From Thalassia testudinum (taxonomy: Eukaryota; Streptophyta; Magnoliopsida; Alismatales; Hydrocharitaceae), in the NCBI GenBank assembly GCA_037157565.1, contig JAZHRO010000063.1, positions 154,678,501-154,742,500 of the forward strand: a stretch of DNA of 64,000 nt, written 5' to 3'. A program made the position numbers and the translations under genes. Positions 11,078 through 23,620 of this stretch are shown piece after piece (the first letter of the stretch is position 1; each line of letters opens with the position of its first letter). The notes beneath the pieces are model-generated. The model worked only from the letters and a program-made list of their open reading frames with translations, had not been told where the DNA came from and made no database searches.

Positions 11078-11408
11078 GTATTAAAAAGACATAAAACAGA
11101 GTGGAAAAGCGTAGAAAACACCTGAATTGCGTGAATGTCAGGTCCTCTCGGAGATGAAAATGAAAAAGAACTGTATATGTGCTGAGTTTAGTGCCTTCAG
11201 CTAGGTAGACTATACAATGAAAAGAAATGAAGAATTCACAAGTGCAGGTCAGAATTAAAATAAATAGAAGAATCCTCCGACCTGTCAATAGAGGTCCACA
11301 AATGTGGACCAGATTGTGGTGAAGACCCATCCTCCATAATCGAGAATATGTTAGGTTCTGGATAAAAATTACCCAAAACCTAAAATAAGAATGCAAGCGG
11401 GGTCGGGC

Positions 11409-12865
11409 CTACGATTTATGAGGATGCAACCCAAGACCAAAAAGTCGGGTTACAGAGAATTGAGGTTCAAAAGGATAATCGTTGAATGTGTGCTTGAGTT
11501 TGACATCCTTGAAACAAATGTTGTAAGGGTTCTGATTTGATGGTTTCAGCTTAAAAGGAACCCTTCGACTCAATCTTCATTTCCTCCAAAATTAACTTCC
11601 CAAATTAGAACTTCCCAGCTCCTATCCTCCTCATTCCGATTGTTGAATTCCAGGACCTCTTGTACATTAATCACCCCATCTAAAATCTCCAAGTCGAAAT
11701 GATGTGGTAGAATCAAAATTGACTTGGGTCTAATTATCTCAGAATTAGAATCATCAATAAGCTCAACAGGGTGTAATTGACAATCAGGGCATTGAATTGA
11801 ATCCTCTAGAAAAAGTAATTCTGGATCCGTAATGTGTGCCCTAAGATCAGTTTCCTCAATTATTGGGCTATCAAATGATCTATCAGATTCCTCAGGCCCA
11901 ATCGTCTCACAGAAATCGTGTTCAGAAAACTCGCGTGAGACTTCGCAACTTGAATCTTCAAAATCAAAGAAATCAGGATCCGAATCAATGTATATCCCAA
12001 AATCATTTGTCAGTTTTTGTTCCAAGGAGACATACGTTTCCTCGTAACCCAGCTCAGGGATCTCAGGTGAAGAAATCAGATCTTCCTTAATTGGTCGCTT
12101 TAATCCAATCTGGTCATAACACATGTCCTCCTCAACAGGTGCCTGAGCGGGTTCTGTCATTGGCTTTCCTCAAGAGGGTTTATCCTAGGAATCATCCCAT
12201 GATTGAATCAAAGCAACCACGAATCTCATCCTCAAGTTCACTAATTTCCCAAGTAAAAACTCACCCGGGTTCTTATCCTTGACATTCTGGAGCCAATCCA
12301 ACAAAGACTTGTTTAAATCATCAATCATTTTAATCAGAGGCTCCAATCTCTCAATGCAAGGTATTGGCTGAACTTCTAAAGATTGAATGATATTCCTCAA
12401 GTTAACCAGAACCTTATCTTGAACCTGGTTAAGCTGAACCAAATGAGTTGGTTCAGGGTTGGGCGAATTTGGGCTTAATGCAGGGGAATTAACGAATTGA
12501 GATTTGTTATACCCTTCCTGATAATAGGTCATTTCATATTGTTGAAAAGATGGTGATGACCTAAAGGTAGTGAAATCAGAGGATGGGTAAGGATCGGTGT
12601 ATCCTTCTTGATTGTAGATCGTATTAGGTTGTTCAGGAAAGGAAGACGATCTATAATCGATGTAGCTCTGAGAAGGATAGAAATCAGAATTAAAGTGTTC
12701 AGGGTTAGACCCTAAACATGGGTGTCCGGAATTGTATCCCCAATCTGAATTATCCCAACTGATTGATGGTTGATTACAATATGAGTCGGGATAATCGTCA
12801 TGTTGAGGACAATTCACAATAGGAGGGAAAGAGTTGGAATGCGTGAAATATGTGGAAGGATTCAT
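11409..12865 (-). pseudogene. Novel ORF of the C/D/E element family (copy in E)
   Basis: I do not recognise this protein. Starting at ATG 12865, one frame runs to 11570 with only two in-frame stops (12187-12185 and 12172-12170). A frame change near 11572 then carries it to a stop at 11411-11409, about 485 codons in all. Residues 1-125 are Tyr/Pro/Ser/Gln-rich (YPSQSYIDYRSSSF, IYNQEGYTDPYPSS, YYQEGYN). Residues about 140-226 look helical (LLDWLQNVKDKNPGEFLLGK, LRMRFVVALIQSWDDS). The next part is strongly acidic (DSDPDFFDFEDSS), and the tail has RVPFKLKP. No zinc knuckle, protease, RT or membrane segment is visible. The copy in C matches from start to stop, which argues for a real former protein. 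The upstream reading from 12901 uses no ATG, so 12865 is the likely start. Confidence 0.72.
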
Positions 12866-12890
12866 GAGACACGAGAGGAAGAAAGGTGAC

Positions 12891-13937
12891 CTGCAATACA
12901 AACAATCAAACCTGTCCTTAAGTGGGTTAGCCTACAGACCTACAGACTCCCAAAACCCATCTTGAGATAAAGGAACGATTTGATCTACTTCTGTCTGTTC
13001 AATCCAACCAGTTAGAAGGAGGAACTGGGGAGAAGGTTCTTCCTTCGGCTCGCGCCTTCAGTTCCTAGTGTACCCCCCAGCCGCGATTGTTTGACTTTGC
13101 TCCGCTAGCTAGACATCAGATTGAACAGTAGAAACCGACTAATAAAAAATAATCTCGTTCTGGATTCTGAAGAGCGAGTCCAATCCTTAAGGCGAACGTC
13201 TGCTCTATTTTATTTAGGGCTAGGTTTGAATGTGCTTTGGAATGTGATGGGCCCTTTAAATGGGTTGTGCCCTTAATGATTGATTGATTTGTGTGTGCGT
13301 GCACAACCAATTATTTTCAAGCAAGATTATTTTTGATGCGGTGAATTTTAAAGTTTAAATCTTGCTTAGTAGCTTTTAGGATTCAACTTTAGATATTTTC
13401 AAACAAGTTTCATTGCACACCAGGTTTTACAAGCATAGGTGAAGATGTTTTCCTTTAAAGCTTAAAAAGAATGTGGAGTGCCTGGTAAATCCTTAAGAGT
13501 TGAACCTAAGTGGCAGCTACTTGATGAGTTTATTTTATTTGAAGTGGTGCAGCCCAAACAACTCAAACAACTGGCCACAAATGCACCACTAAGTTAGGCA
13601 CACAAAGATGGTTAACCTAGAATGATTTCTACTCTTTTATGTGTTGCTTTGTGTGTACCGATCCCACAGATTAGAACCCGGTTGAGTAGAAACAAATCAA
13701 TTCGGTTAAGTGCCCTTGAATGTGGGTATACGTTGTGTGTTTGTTGAAAATTGCCCCACAAAATTATCTTTTTGTTATTATTTTTTTTTTTTATGAATGA
13801 GGGTGGAATGAATGTGAGTGAAAATCCAAACAACCAAACTATTCCTAGGATTTATGCAAACACCTAGGTTAATTGGAATTTGGATTCAATGTGGCGAATG
13901 AAATCTATGGAGGGGGAAAGAATGGGGGATAACTTAC
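12891..13937 (-). other. Predicted intron upstream of the E ORF
   Basis: On the minus strand a perfect donor GTAAGT (13937-13932, context TTTTGTAAGT) and an acceptor TTTGTATTGCAG (ending 12891) bracket about 1 kb of non-coding DNA. The ORF ATG lies 26 nt after the acceptor. C keeps both sites (GTAAGC at 22024; TTGTACTGTAG ending 40976). A further acceptor-like GTGATTGCAG is at about 13996-14005. Splicing is inferred, not shown. Confidence 0.45.
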
Positions 13938-14078
13938 AAAACCTTCCACAGCACTTTACTCCAATCTACCGCTTTTGCTCATCTCAAAAGAGTCCCTGCA
14001 ATCACAATAAGAAAGAAGAGAAGTGAGGTAAATGATTTGTAAGTTACAAAACGCGAAGAGAAATCAAAGATCGTCGCC

Positions 14079-14096
14079 TCCCTGGCAATGGCGCCA
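14079..14096 (-). promoter_or_regulatory. Element E primer-binding site (tRNA-Asp type)
   Basis: The minus strand reads TGGCGCCATTGCCAGGGA, two changes from the canonical Athila/Calypso-type TGGCGCCGTTGCCGGGGA. It is separated from the 5' LTR by TTT. Confidence 0.85.
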
Positions 14097-14099
14097 AAA

Positions 14100-15883
14100 T
14101 GTTGAACGTTACGGATGGCTACACTAACGTGTTTGGTTTTGGAAAACCTGTCGTTGTAGTATGAAACTGAAGAATTCGAGTTCAACAAATAAAATTTATA
14201 CCGAAATGAAAATTCCGAGTCGAACACAGGGAGGCGGACGTTTGATTTAAAAACTACATGTTTCTTTTTATTTGTCACGAAGTAATTCAGTTTAAAACTA
14301 TCTAATTAGTAACAATAAATAGAAGAGAGAGAGAGGGTAAGAGAGAGAGAGAATATTACACATAGAAATCAAAATGAGATGTAGAATAAATAGAGAATTT
14401 ATCATTAGGGGGATTTGTTCATTACAACTAGAAAGCATAAAACAATTGTACTAGAAAGTGATAAATTTACTATAGAAAGCATTAAAAGAATGGAGGGAGA
14501 AATGTCCTCCTCGACGGTCGCTTGGAGGACGAGCAGAACTACACTAGAAAGTAGTAAATCTACACTAGAAAGCAGTAAAAATAATAGGGAGAGAAAAATC
14601 CTCCTCGACGGTTCCTTGGAGGACGAGCCGGATGGGACGACGCCTGGATGAAGGAGAACGAAGCAGGACAAAGGAGGACGAAGTAGAAGAATGGGAACGG
14701 AGCAGCACGCCGTCGTCATCGCGGGATCCACTTCCGAAGGGGGACGAAAATTTGGACTTTATCTCGCGAGAAGCATCCCGGGTGTGGGACAAGCTTCTCT
14801 TGAGCTTTGGAGGGGTAGAGAAGAGAAGGGATGAGAATTTCGTATGGAGGGGGTCTCCTTTTATAGTTGCAAGGAGTGGGGGCAAAATGAACATTACAAC
14901 TTTAAAATAATAAATGAGGGGTCTTTAGTGATGGATAAATTCGTCACTAAAGCCCCAACGTGGGCGTAGCTCCTGCGCCCACGCGCGCCTCCTCAGCTGC
15001 CCGCCTGCAACGCCCACACACGTTCTTTGATTCTCAGCCGTCCGATCGCAAGATCGGACGGCTTAAGATGCATCTCCGCCCGCTCGCTGTGCACCCGCCT
15101 GGCGCGTGCGATCGTGCGTGACACCGCGCATTCAATCGCACGTGAATGCTATTGGGTGTGAGCGACCGTCCGATTGCGATCTGACGGTTGATCAAAACGT
15201 GCCCGCTCGCCTCAGAAATCGCTTGGCGAGGCTCGAACGCGCGCCAGCGCCTCGCGATAAGGTGTTGGACCGCTGCGCTACCTCACCCAAAAGGTCGCGC
15301 AGATGATTTTAAAGAGCCGCGTCCACAGCAGTTGGATCGAGATCCAACGGCGGAGAGGGGGTAGGTGCGCGGTCTTCATAGAATGTAAGCGGCCATTTGG
15401 GCGGTCGAGATGGCGCCACATGGCGCCATCTTGGCCGTCCATCTCCTGGAAGTTGTAGATGGTGCCACGGATGTTGGATTGACTCGATTTTTGCATCGTT
15501 GAGCTGCGATCGTCGATCCGATTTCATCCGTGTGGTCGGATTTGTCATCTGAAGTGCAGATTTACACCATCCTGACCCTTGATCTTCTAGGGTTCCCCAG
15601 TCACTATCTGATGCTACGGATGCCTGATTAGGGCGATCTTGGAGTCGTTGAACTCCAATGTCATGCTGATCACATCCATACAGTTGGATCTATGATCTGA
15701 GGCCCCGATAAAATGTTTTCCCTATCAAAGCACATAAAAGGAGACAATTAGCCTCCATTTTATTCAAACTACTCTAAATGCAAGACGATGCATGTTATGC
15801 AATATTTATATCATGGAATGCAATCCTACGCTTAAGAACATGCATAAATAGACATCTTATGTAGTGTAAATGTGTTTACATCA
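14100..15883 (-). mobile_element. Element E 5' LTR
   Basis: 1784 bp, from TGTTGAACG on the + strand to TTTACATCA. The minus-strand TATA box is at 14869-14876. A perfect palindrome with 11-bp arms (GCCGTCCGATC, loop GCAA) lies at 15037-15062, and TTGGATCGAGATCCAA at 15332-15347. Open frames here (for example 14405-14894) are shadows within the LTR. Confidence 0.88.
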
Positions 15884-16015
15884 ACCGATACTCATGGTTA
15901 GTACTAGTACTTGTTCACAGTTTGAGATAAATTCTCAAACCTATGCCTTGCAAATACCAGTACTGATGAACAGTGCTGGTACTTGCTTATAAGTACTTGT
16001 TTTAGGTGTTTTAAT
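15884..16015. repeat. Degenerate GTACC repeat array, right part
   Basis: This continues the array at 7858-8077 after E is removed: gtactagtacttgttcac, taccagtactgatgaac and gtgctggtacttgc are further decayed units. Confidence 0.6.
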
Positions 16016-19000
16016 TCATTACATTCTTCGAAAACGATCACAATATAAATCCTAATTTATCTCTAATTATTTTTATGATCTAAGTTAAGTTCTCTTGTTA
16101 AGAGGTATACAATCTATGAAAATAAAATCTAAACTAGAAAAACTAAGGTCGAAGATGATCTTCTTCTCCTCGACTCATCCTTGTCATCCTCCATGACATG
16201 ATCATGCCTCCATCATTTCTTGATTGCCTTGCTCCTCCACCTAAATCTAAAAAATACTTAATGCAAACATTAATCTATAATAATTTTGGGTTTTCTTTCT
16301 TTACTAACCAAAAATTATTTTTATTTGTGCCGAGGACCTTTCAAGGATACACAGCACCATGAGACCAGGGTGGGACCAGACCCTAGTAGATCCTCGCCTA
16401 ATCTCAATTAGGTTCGATTTTGAATTATTTGACTTCGATTCATAGTCTCAAGCCAACTCGGCTCAACCCGGCCTCCCAGGCCTCTTGCCCTCCCAGGGCA
16501 CACTCGCTCACGCCCACAAGGGCGCACACCCGCTGGCACACAAGCCCGCACACACTCATGCACATGCTCAGATCAGATTGATAACCGGTGCGCCAAGTGC
16601 TGATGACTAGAGAGCCCATGCAACAAATTTCTTTTGTTCCCAGGCATGCGCTCAAAAACTAGCGATGTGGGACTATCCTAACCCCTTCTAGACCCAACTT
16701 CAAATGATCATACCTTTCTACCCAGAGCTCCAAATCGAGTGATTTCAAGTTTGTTAGAAAGCTCTAAGATAGATCTACAAAATTGCCAGGTCAATTTAAG
16801 GTTTTGAAGATGTTTTCCTCTTCACTTTGAAAGATAAAATCAGGGGTTCCTACGGTTATTTATAGCCTGGAAAGTGAAATTATGTCTACAGAGTCCTCAG
16901 ACGGACTTTTCTTTCTTAATTAGAGGTCTGTATAGGTTATACAATTAATTTCGCCTCTGTTAGTGTAGTCTTTAAGCTCTCAAGACCTTCAGACAGTGTA
17001 CAGAAGGTTGAAGCTTCTCTGAAAGCTTCAAAGTTCAAATTTCAGACTTTGAAATAAGTAAACAGACATAGAGAAACATCTCTGATCAAATTAAACTAAT
17101 TCTAAGGGTTGTAATTAACTCAACTAGGCAAGATTTAAAATCAAAACTCAACAAAATGTTTCTCCTGTTAGCTTGGGTTCAAAAGTAACCCAAACTGACA
17201 GGATTCAAATTCTCACACAATAAATCATCTGAGCTCACTTTAATCACTTTAAGACCATCAAACAAATTCTTAGAAACAATTTAATCTCCTCAATACCTCA
17301 ATTCGAGCTCAGATCTCCATTATCAGACTCAGTTGACTATGAAGGCACAAAAAGTTGACTTTCTATTAAAAGCTTCTCCATAGGAAATCAAAACCTCAAA
17401 TAAAGTCTTCTCAACCTCAGGAACTTATTCAGATCTTCAGGTAGGTGTTCTAACCGTGATTCTTAGGGTTTCAAGCTCGCCGCCTGAGGTTGAAAATGTG
17501 TTTGTTCGTCAGAAAGATTCAGAAGTTATTACAGTGTTCTAAGGGTTTAAATAGCTTCAGTGCAGTGCACTGAAGCTTTTGAGTTCCTTCAATGCTTCTT
17601 AAATCTCTTTATCAGACTTCTCCAACTCCACCGGAGTTGGAGAAGATGAAGCTCAATCTTTGGCTCCAGACATTAAATCTTCAAACAAATATGCTCAAGT
17701 TAATTTGTGATCCACATTTTATCATTTTGGAACTTTTCAACAAATTTCATAGGCTGAAGCACAAAAATGGCTAGCCGGAGTTCGCCGGAGCTCCGGTGAG
17801 TCCAGAAAATGTGTAATCTGTGTACAAATTGTGAAAACTTGCCATTTTTAATCTAAAAAGGATCCTGAGGTTGAAAGGAACCTCAGTATCACATTTAATT
17901 CTTCATTTGTCCATTGGAATTAAGATTTGACAGTGAATTCATTTCTTTAAAAATTAGATTTGAAATAAGCTCAAGACTTGTTTGACCAATCAATTGCAAG
18001 GTTAAAACAAGTCAACAAGTGTTTATATTCATAAATATATATTTAATTTAAGATTTGAACTGCTCTTGAGCCGCCATTGACAGCGAGCTCAGGAGCTTAA
18101 TTAAGATTTGGGCGTTTAATTTATATGTGGTAATTATATGCATTATAGTGTCGATTAGGGTTCATAAGTGGTGAATGATGATGAAGAACCCAGTGGAGGT
18201 GAAATTAAGTCAATTACTGTCACCATGGATAGTGATAGTAGTCGGTGGAAGTGAAATGTGAACTAGGCGATTAGGTGATCAATTAAATGATTAAGTGATT
18301 TAGAAATGGTCATGGAAGTTAACGGAAGGTGTACAGCATTTTCAAAGGACAAGATTAAAGCTCCGGCGAGCTCAAGGAGCTCGCCGAAGTCCGAGAAGAT
18401 GAAACTAAAATTCTAAAATTACTCTAATCTAACTACCTACCTACCTAACTAAGCTAGCCTACTCCTACTCCTAATCTACTGTTACCTAAACGAAGGGGTC
18501 AATAGGGTTCCATCGAAGGTTGATAGTGGACGACAAAATCAGAGGGTGGAAGAAAGATCTCCGATGGGCAGATTTGAGGTGGAGCGGAGGATTCCTTGGG
18601 TCGGCGCCTGTGTCAGAGATGCGGAAGACAATGGTGGATCTCCTCGGCTGATTAAAATGAATGGAGGAAGTTGGAAAGTGGAATGGGAAGTCGCCGGAGT
18701 TTTGGACGAATAGCCTATTGGGTCGGCTGTAGTGTTAGAAGAGGGAAGGGAGCCAACTTGAGTAAAATCTGAGGGGTTAGGGGTATTTATAGCAGTTGGC
18801 GATGAAGAGAATGGCAGGGTATGGCCGAAGAAGGAGCTTGAGGAGCTTAACCTTCATCGTCATCTCCGACAATAGTGAGGTTGTCTCCCACTAAAAGATA
18901 GGATTTCTGGTTAATCCAGACCGGTGGATGAAGTGGAGGTGGTGAGCACAAGCTGTAAGAGCTTGGACAAAGAAGGTTGATGTCGGCAGGTAGGTGATCA

Positions 19001-19543
19001 TGCGGTGGCGTGACTCTCTGCCGCCAGCCGTTCATTCGGTTGAAGAAGAAGAAGAAGAAAATGAAGAGGGACTTAAACATAATAAATCTTAAGGACCTGT
19101 GTGAGAAATAAGGACCCAATTGTGATGAAAAGTAAGGACTAAAATGTAAACCCAGGTTTTGAAGATTTATTTTAACTTAGATATTTTTCAACTTTTTATA
19201 TATGTTAGTAAATAAGGTAAATGTTATGTTTTCACCTTGAATTTGCATTTTTGACCTTTTAAGATTATTTATTAGATTAAGTAAAATCACTTAAGTTATT
19301 ATATACTTAGGTATACATTATATTTAAGTTACTTAACTTATTAATTAAGGAAATGTTTAATAGGTTTTCGAGTCCAATTATTAACTAGATTATTAATAAT
19401 GTTAATTGAATGATAAAATGTAATTTTAAACTTATTTTAAGGTCCTTTACTAAATATCCCTTATTTTATAATTAACCCTTATATATTCATAACCTTAGCT
19501 AATTAACTAGGAAGACTTGTTAATTAGGGGTAATTAGAGATCA
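16016..19543. other. Non-coding, probable LTR fragments; no gene supported
   Basis: AT-rich sequence without a convincing frame. On the minus strand CTATAAATA-type boxes occur near 16855-16865 and 18785-18791 and may be LTR promoters. A perfect inverted repeat CGGCGAGCTC-AAG-GAGCTCGCCG is at 18364-18386, and the 12-bp palindrome CCGGAGCTCCGG at 17785-17796. Short frames (16440-16655, 18847-19119) show no domain. Confidence 0.4.
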
Positions 19544-20086
19544 TGATGAGTGTCTCATCACTAAACCTAATTGACTTGGATCTTAGTCAATTCCAGCAGC
19601 CTATTCAATTGGACTCATTGAGTCCAATTGAGCCCTGATCTCAACATACACAATCCAATTGGACTCAGTGAGAGTCTAATTGATGTAGACCAAACTTAAT
19701 TGAGTTGTTTTACTCATAATTAGGTTTTCACACATCCAATTAAACTTGTATGAAGTTTAATTGCATTTTACCTTAATGAATTAGGGTTTACAACCCTAAT
19801 TTGAGACCTACCTTGACCTAAACCCACTAGAACCTAACCTAATCAACCTAGCCACCTAGGTTTCGACCCACACACACTATCTACACGAAAATACCTAGCC
19901 TAGAGTTCTCTAGAACTCTCTACCATGTGTTGTTGCCTTGGTTGCTAAAAATAGAAACCAAGATGCATTCAATTTTTAGATCCACCAAATGTGGATCTAA
20001 AAACCACCCATCCATCCTCTCTCTCACTCTTCCATGAGCTCCCACCATAGGCCTCTCTAGAGTGTTCCACACTTCTCTAGAGAGGC
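19544..20086. repeat. Cluster of perfect hairpins
   Basis: TGATGAG-TGT-CTCATCA at 19544-19560. Arms CAATTGGACTCA with a 1-nt centre at 19606-19630, with a weaker copy at 19656-19682. Arms CAATTAAACTT with a GTATG loop at 19737-19763. Arms TTTTTAGATCCAC with a CAAAT loop at 19973-20003. Arms GCCTCTCTAGAG with a 12-nt loop at 20051-20086. Confidence 0.75.
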
Positions 20087-20432
20087 TCCCTTGGGTCTAC
20101 TTAAAGGACCTTTGGGAGGCCATTTGCACCCATCTAGCCTTCCATCTAGTTTTAGCTTCATTCCACATCCATTACTCCACCTCCATCTCCACGAGCACAC
20201 CATGGCATCCCCATCACCTCTACGCCAGGCCTAAATCACCTCCAATTTCTCTCCAAGGGTTGGCCTAAGTACCATTGTCCACCCGTCGTCCTCTCAACCA
20301 AGTCAAAGGTCATCGAAGCTACCTCCGAATGCCCTTCATTCTGTTAGCTAGATAAGTAGCATAGTTCTTCATAGATTAATGTTTTATTATTGCTTAGTAG
20401 TGTAGCTTCATATTCTCCCCCAATGATGCATG
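20087..20432 (+). other. LTR-like leader sequence interrupted by C
   Basis: Pyrimidine-rich sequence typical of an LTR R/U5 or leader, running up to the C target site CATAA (20433-20437) and continuing at 45542. The frame at 20062-20268 is not supported as a gene. Confidence 0.35.
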
Positions 20433-20437
20433 CATAA

Positions 20438-21856
20438 TGATGTAGACACATCTGTTTACGTTGAAATGCCTATTCATGCATGTTCCTAGGCATAGATTTG
20501 CATTTCATGTTATAAATATTGCATAGCATGCATCATTATGCATTTAGAGCAGTTGTATATAATTTAGGTTAATTACGTCCTTTTTGTTGTTAGGAGAGAA
20601 GGATATTTATTTTGGAGCCTCGAATTGACGATCCAACCATACGGATCTGATCAAGACGATGATCAGAGTCCAACGCCTTCGAAATCGCCTCGATCAAAGT
20701 TTGTACCACCACATGCAATCCAAGGAAGATCAATGACCGAGCAACTTGGTGACGCAATCCAAAGCGTCAAATGACAAATCTGACCACACAGATGGATTCG
20801 GGTCGACAATCGCAGCCCAACGGTGCAAAAATTGACTCAATCCAACCTCTGTAGCATCCCATGAAAAGGAAAGAAGATGGACGACCTAGATTGCGTCACG
20901 TGGCACAACCCAGGCCACCCGTGCGCATGCACGTGCCACCACACGTGCACAGCAGCGTGGGTGCACGTGTAAGAGTAGAGGTGTGCGCAGCAGCGTAGTG
21001 TGCATGTGGAGGCAGCGGTGCGTATCCCGCGTGCGTGCGTGACAAGAGTGCATATAGTGTGCGCTAACGCAGTGGCAGCGTGAGCTCATTGGCTGTCTTC
21101 AGTGACGTTTGCGGTGGATCTTCAACAACATTTATAACCATCACTAAATGTCCTGTATACGAATTTGATTCTTTCCTCCACTATAAAAGGACCCCTACCC
21201 CTCCCAATTTTCTTCATCTCTTCCTTTCTTCCTCTCACCACTACCAAGGCTCTAGAGAGAGCTTGTCCCAAGCCTGGGATGATCTTCTAGAGTAGAAAAC
21301 CAAATATTTTCTTGCCTCTCATCCCCATCCATGGAGCATCCCGTGGCAGTCCTCTCACCGCCCTTCGGGAAGAAAATCCTCGCCGCAATGCCGTCTTGCC
21401 CCATCCTCTGCCCTCTGGCTCCATCCTTATTCATCTCGCTCCTCACCACCATCCTCCAAGTAACTGTCGAGGGGGATTTCTCTCACCTCATTCTTTCTTT
21501 TTACACTTTCATAGTGTAGATTTCCCGCTTTCATAGTGTAACAAATAATCCTTCATGAATAGATGATTGTTTCTCTCTCTCTGTCTCCCTCTCTCTTATT
21601 TTTGCAAGTAGATAAAGTTTTCATCGATCGAATCTCTTGCTTGCTAAAAATACCAAAAAAACTAGAAAAGATTAAAACAACCAAAAACAAATAAAATTGA
21701 AGCGTGATTTTCAATTAAAGTAAACATTGCCTCCCTATGTTCGACCTGGGACTCCCTTGGAGTTTTGGTATAAATTTTATCTGACCACAAGTTTTGCAAT
21801 TATGATGATGGGTTACTTGTTACCCCGATGTCAAACACACGAAACATGTGTGACCA
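20438..21856 (+). mobile_element. Element C 5' LTR
   Basis: 1419 bp, from TGATGTAGACAC to GTGTGACCA. TATA box CTATAAAAG at 21181-21189. The U5 string cctccctatgttcgacctgg near 21730 is shared with D. Its 3' partner (44115-45536) aligns throughout. Confidence 0.88.
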
Positions 21857-21859
21857 TTT

Positions 21860-21876
21860 TGGCGCCTTGCTGGGGA
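21860..21876 (+). promoter_or_regulatory. Element C primer-binding site
   Basis: TGGCGCCTTGCTGGGGA, three bases after the LTR (TTT spacer), is a decayed tRNA-Asp-type site. The following 150 bp align with the leader of E, including an acceptor-like TATCTTGCAG and the donor-like GTAAGC at 22024. Confidence 0.75.
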
Positions 21877-22860
21877 GGCAATGGAATTTACTTTATTGTT
21901 TTCTGCACTTCTTTGCATTTACATAGCACTAACCTCACTTGCCTTTGATCTACTATCTTGCAGGTACCCCAGCATGGAGATCCAAGTGCAGTAGACTGGA
22001 GTAAAGTGCAGGTAGGGTGTTTTGTAAGCATTCCCCACATTCCCCCCCACTAGTTCATTTCTTCACAATCATAACCAAGACCTAATCTACTTAGGTGTTT
22101 GCATAAACCCTAGGATAGATTTGATTGTTTGTTTGCCACCTCCACTCATCTCACCCCTGCATATATAAAAAAAAATAAAAAAAAACCTCTTCTCTTGTGG
22201 GATTTTCTGAAAGCTACACACTTAACACCCACAACTTCACACCCTAAGACGCACATTCACATCGATTCTACCACTTAACCAGGATTTGACCTGTGGACCC
22301 GGTACACTTAACACATAAATAAGTGAGTAGAAATCTGAATAGGTCAAACATTTATGTGTGTCCTAACTAAGTGGTGCAATAGGCCAATTGCTTGAACTGT
22401 TTGGGTCGCACCACTCAAAATAAAAGCGATTCATCAGTACCTTGCCACTTAGGTTTGATTCATAGGGCTGAGCTAGGCACTCCACATTATTTTTTTTTTT
22501 TAAAGGAACATATCATCACCCATGTTTTGAAAACTTGGAGTGTTCTACTAAACCTTTATTGAACCAAACAAAGGATTAAACCCTAAAAGCTACTAAACAA
22601 GCTTAAACCCTAAAAGACACATCATCAAATAACCTTATTTGTAAACCCTGGTTGTGCACGCGCACACATTTTAACTGATCATTAAGGGAACAACTCATCT
22701 AAAGGGCCCATCAAATTCCAAGAGCACAATCATCCCAAGCTTAATTAAAATTGAGTAGACGTTGGCCTTGAGGATTGATTTGTTCTTCGGGGCTCAGACT
22801 AAGATTTTTTTCGATTAATCTACTTCTGCTAATCCATCTGCTGTCTAGCTAGGGGAGTAG

Positions 22861-23620
22861 TGATTAGCCCATATTTGTGGGCTACTTAAGTATTTAAGTT
22901 CCAAGATATTAAGTTAATTCTAACATTTATTTAGCATGCATTAGGATGTAAATATATTAATTCATTTTTCTGATTTAATTACATAATTCATGCATGGCAT
23001 TCATATTTAAATGCATTTAGAATTAACTTAGAATTACATTCATTAAATTAGTTAACCAATTAGGTGCATTGCATGCATTATATGCATTGACATTTTATTG
23101 AGGGTTTGAACATAATTAAGCAATCTTTTTATTATTATCATTTTCTCTTCTCCCTACAGAATTCGTCACTCCAACACCACCAGCTGCTGCACTAAAACTT
23201 GCATTCAAGGACGAGCGGAGAATGTGGATCTGCTCTTGCCTCTCCATTCAAATCCATGCAGGTGGCTACAAAAGGAGGGAGGCTGCCTTGTACAAGAGGC
23301 CACCATCCCCGACCACCATTGTGCAGAGAGTTGATCTCTCGTCCATTCCACCACCACAGGCCTCAACCGCAGCGACGAGCCTCCACCACCGTGGGCGTGT
23401 GGCGTGACAAGCCACACTGCCATCTGGAGCTCGTCTGCATTATTGTGAGCACCTCAACGTACACCACCCTTGCCGTCATCACTAACAACCACTACTGCAG
23501 CCACTGCAACTTCACGTACCCATCAGTTAAGATGTCTGGGAATTTTCCCAGATGTCTGAAACTCCTACAGTACACCTTCATCTTTTTCCCCTATCCTTAG
23601 CTTTTTTTCTAGCCACCAGT
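22861..23620 (+). mobile_element. Element B 5' LTR, left half
   Basis: TGATTAGCCCATATTTGTGG onward; continues at 34906 after removal of A. The TATA position reads CTACAAAAGG (23266-23275), a T-to-C change against CTATAAAAGG in the 3' LTR (39630). Confidence 0.88.

Larger units (their letters stand above)
8078..15883 (-). mobile_element. Element E: gag-pol-less LTR retrotransposon with novel ORF
   Basis: A complete element on the minus strand with 5' LTR 14100-15883, 3' LTR 8078-9824, and flanks ATCGA (8073-8077) and ACCGA (15884-15888), a 5-bp duplication with one change. Order on its own strand: LTR, TTT spacer, tRNA-Asp-type primer site, possible intron, one ORF of about 485 codons, internal purine module, non-coding region with a paired 60-bp repeat, hairpin, polypurine tract, LTR. 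No gag, protease, RT or integrase remains in about 4.3 kb of interior. It is the sister of C. Confidence 0.88.

Noticed and set aside
11409..12865. Novel ORF read as an Athila env-like gene
   Set aside because: No signal peptide or membrane segment is visible and it takes the place of gag-pol rather than following pol; kept as unknown.
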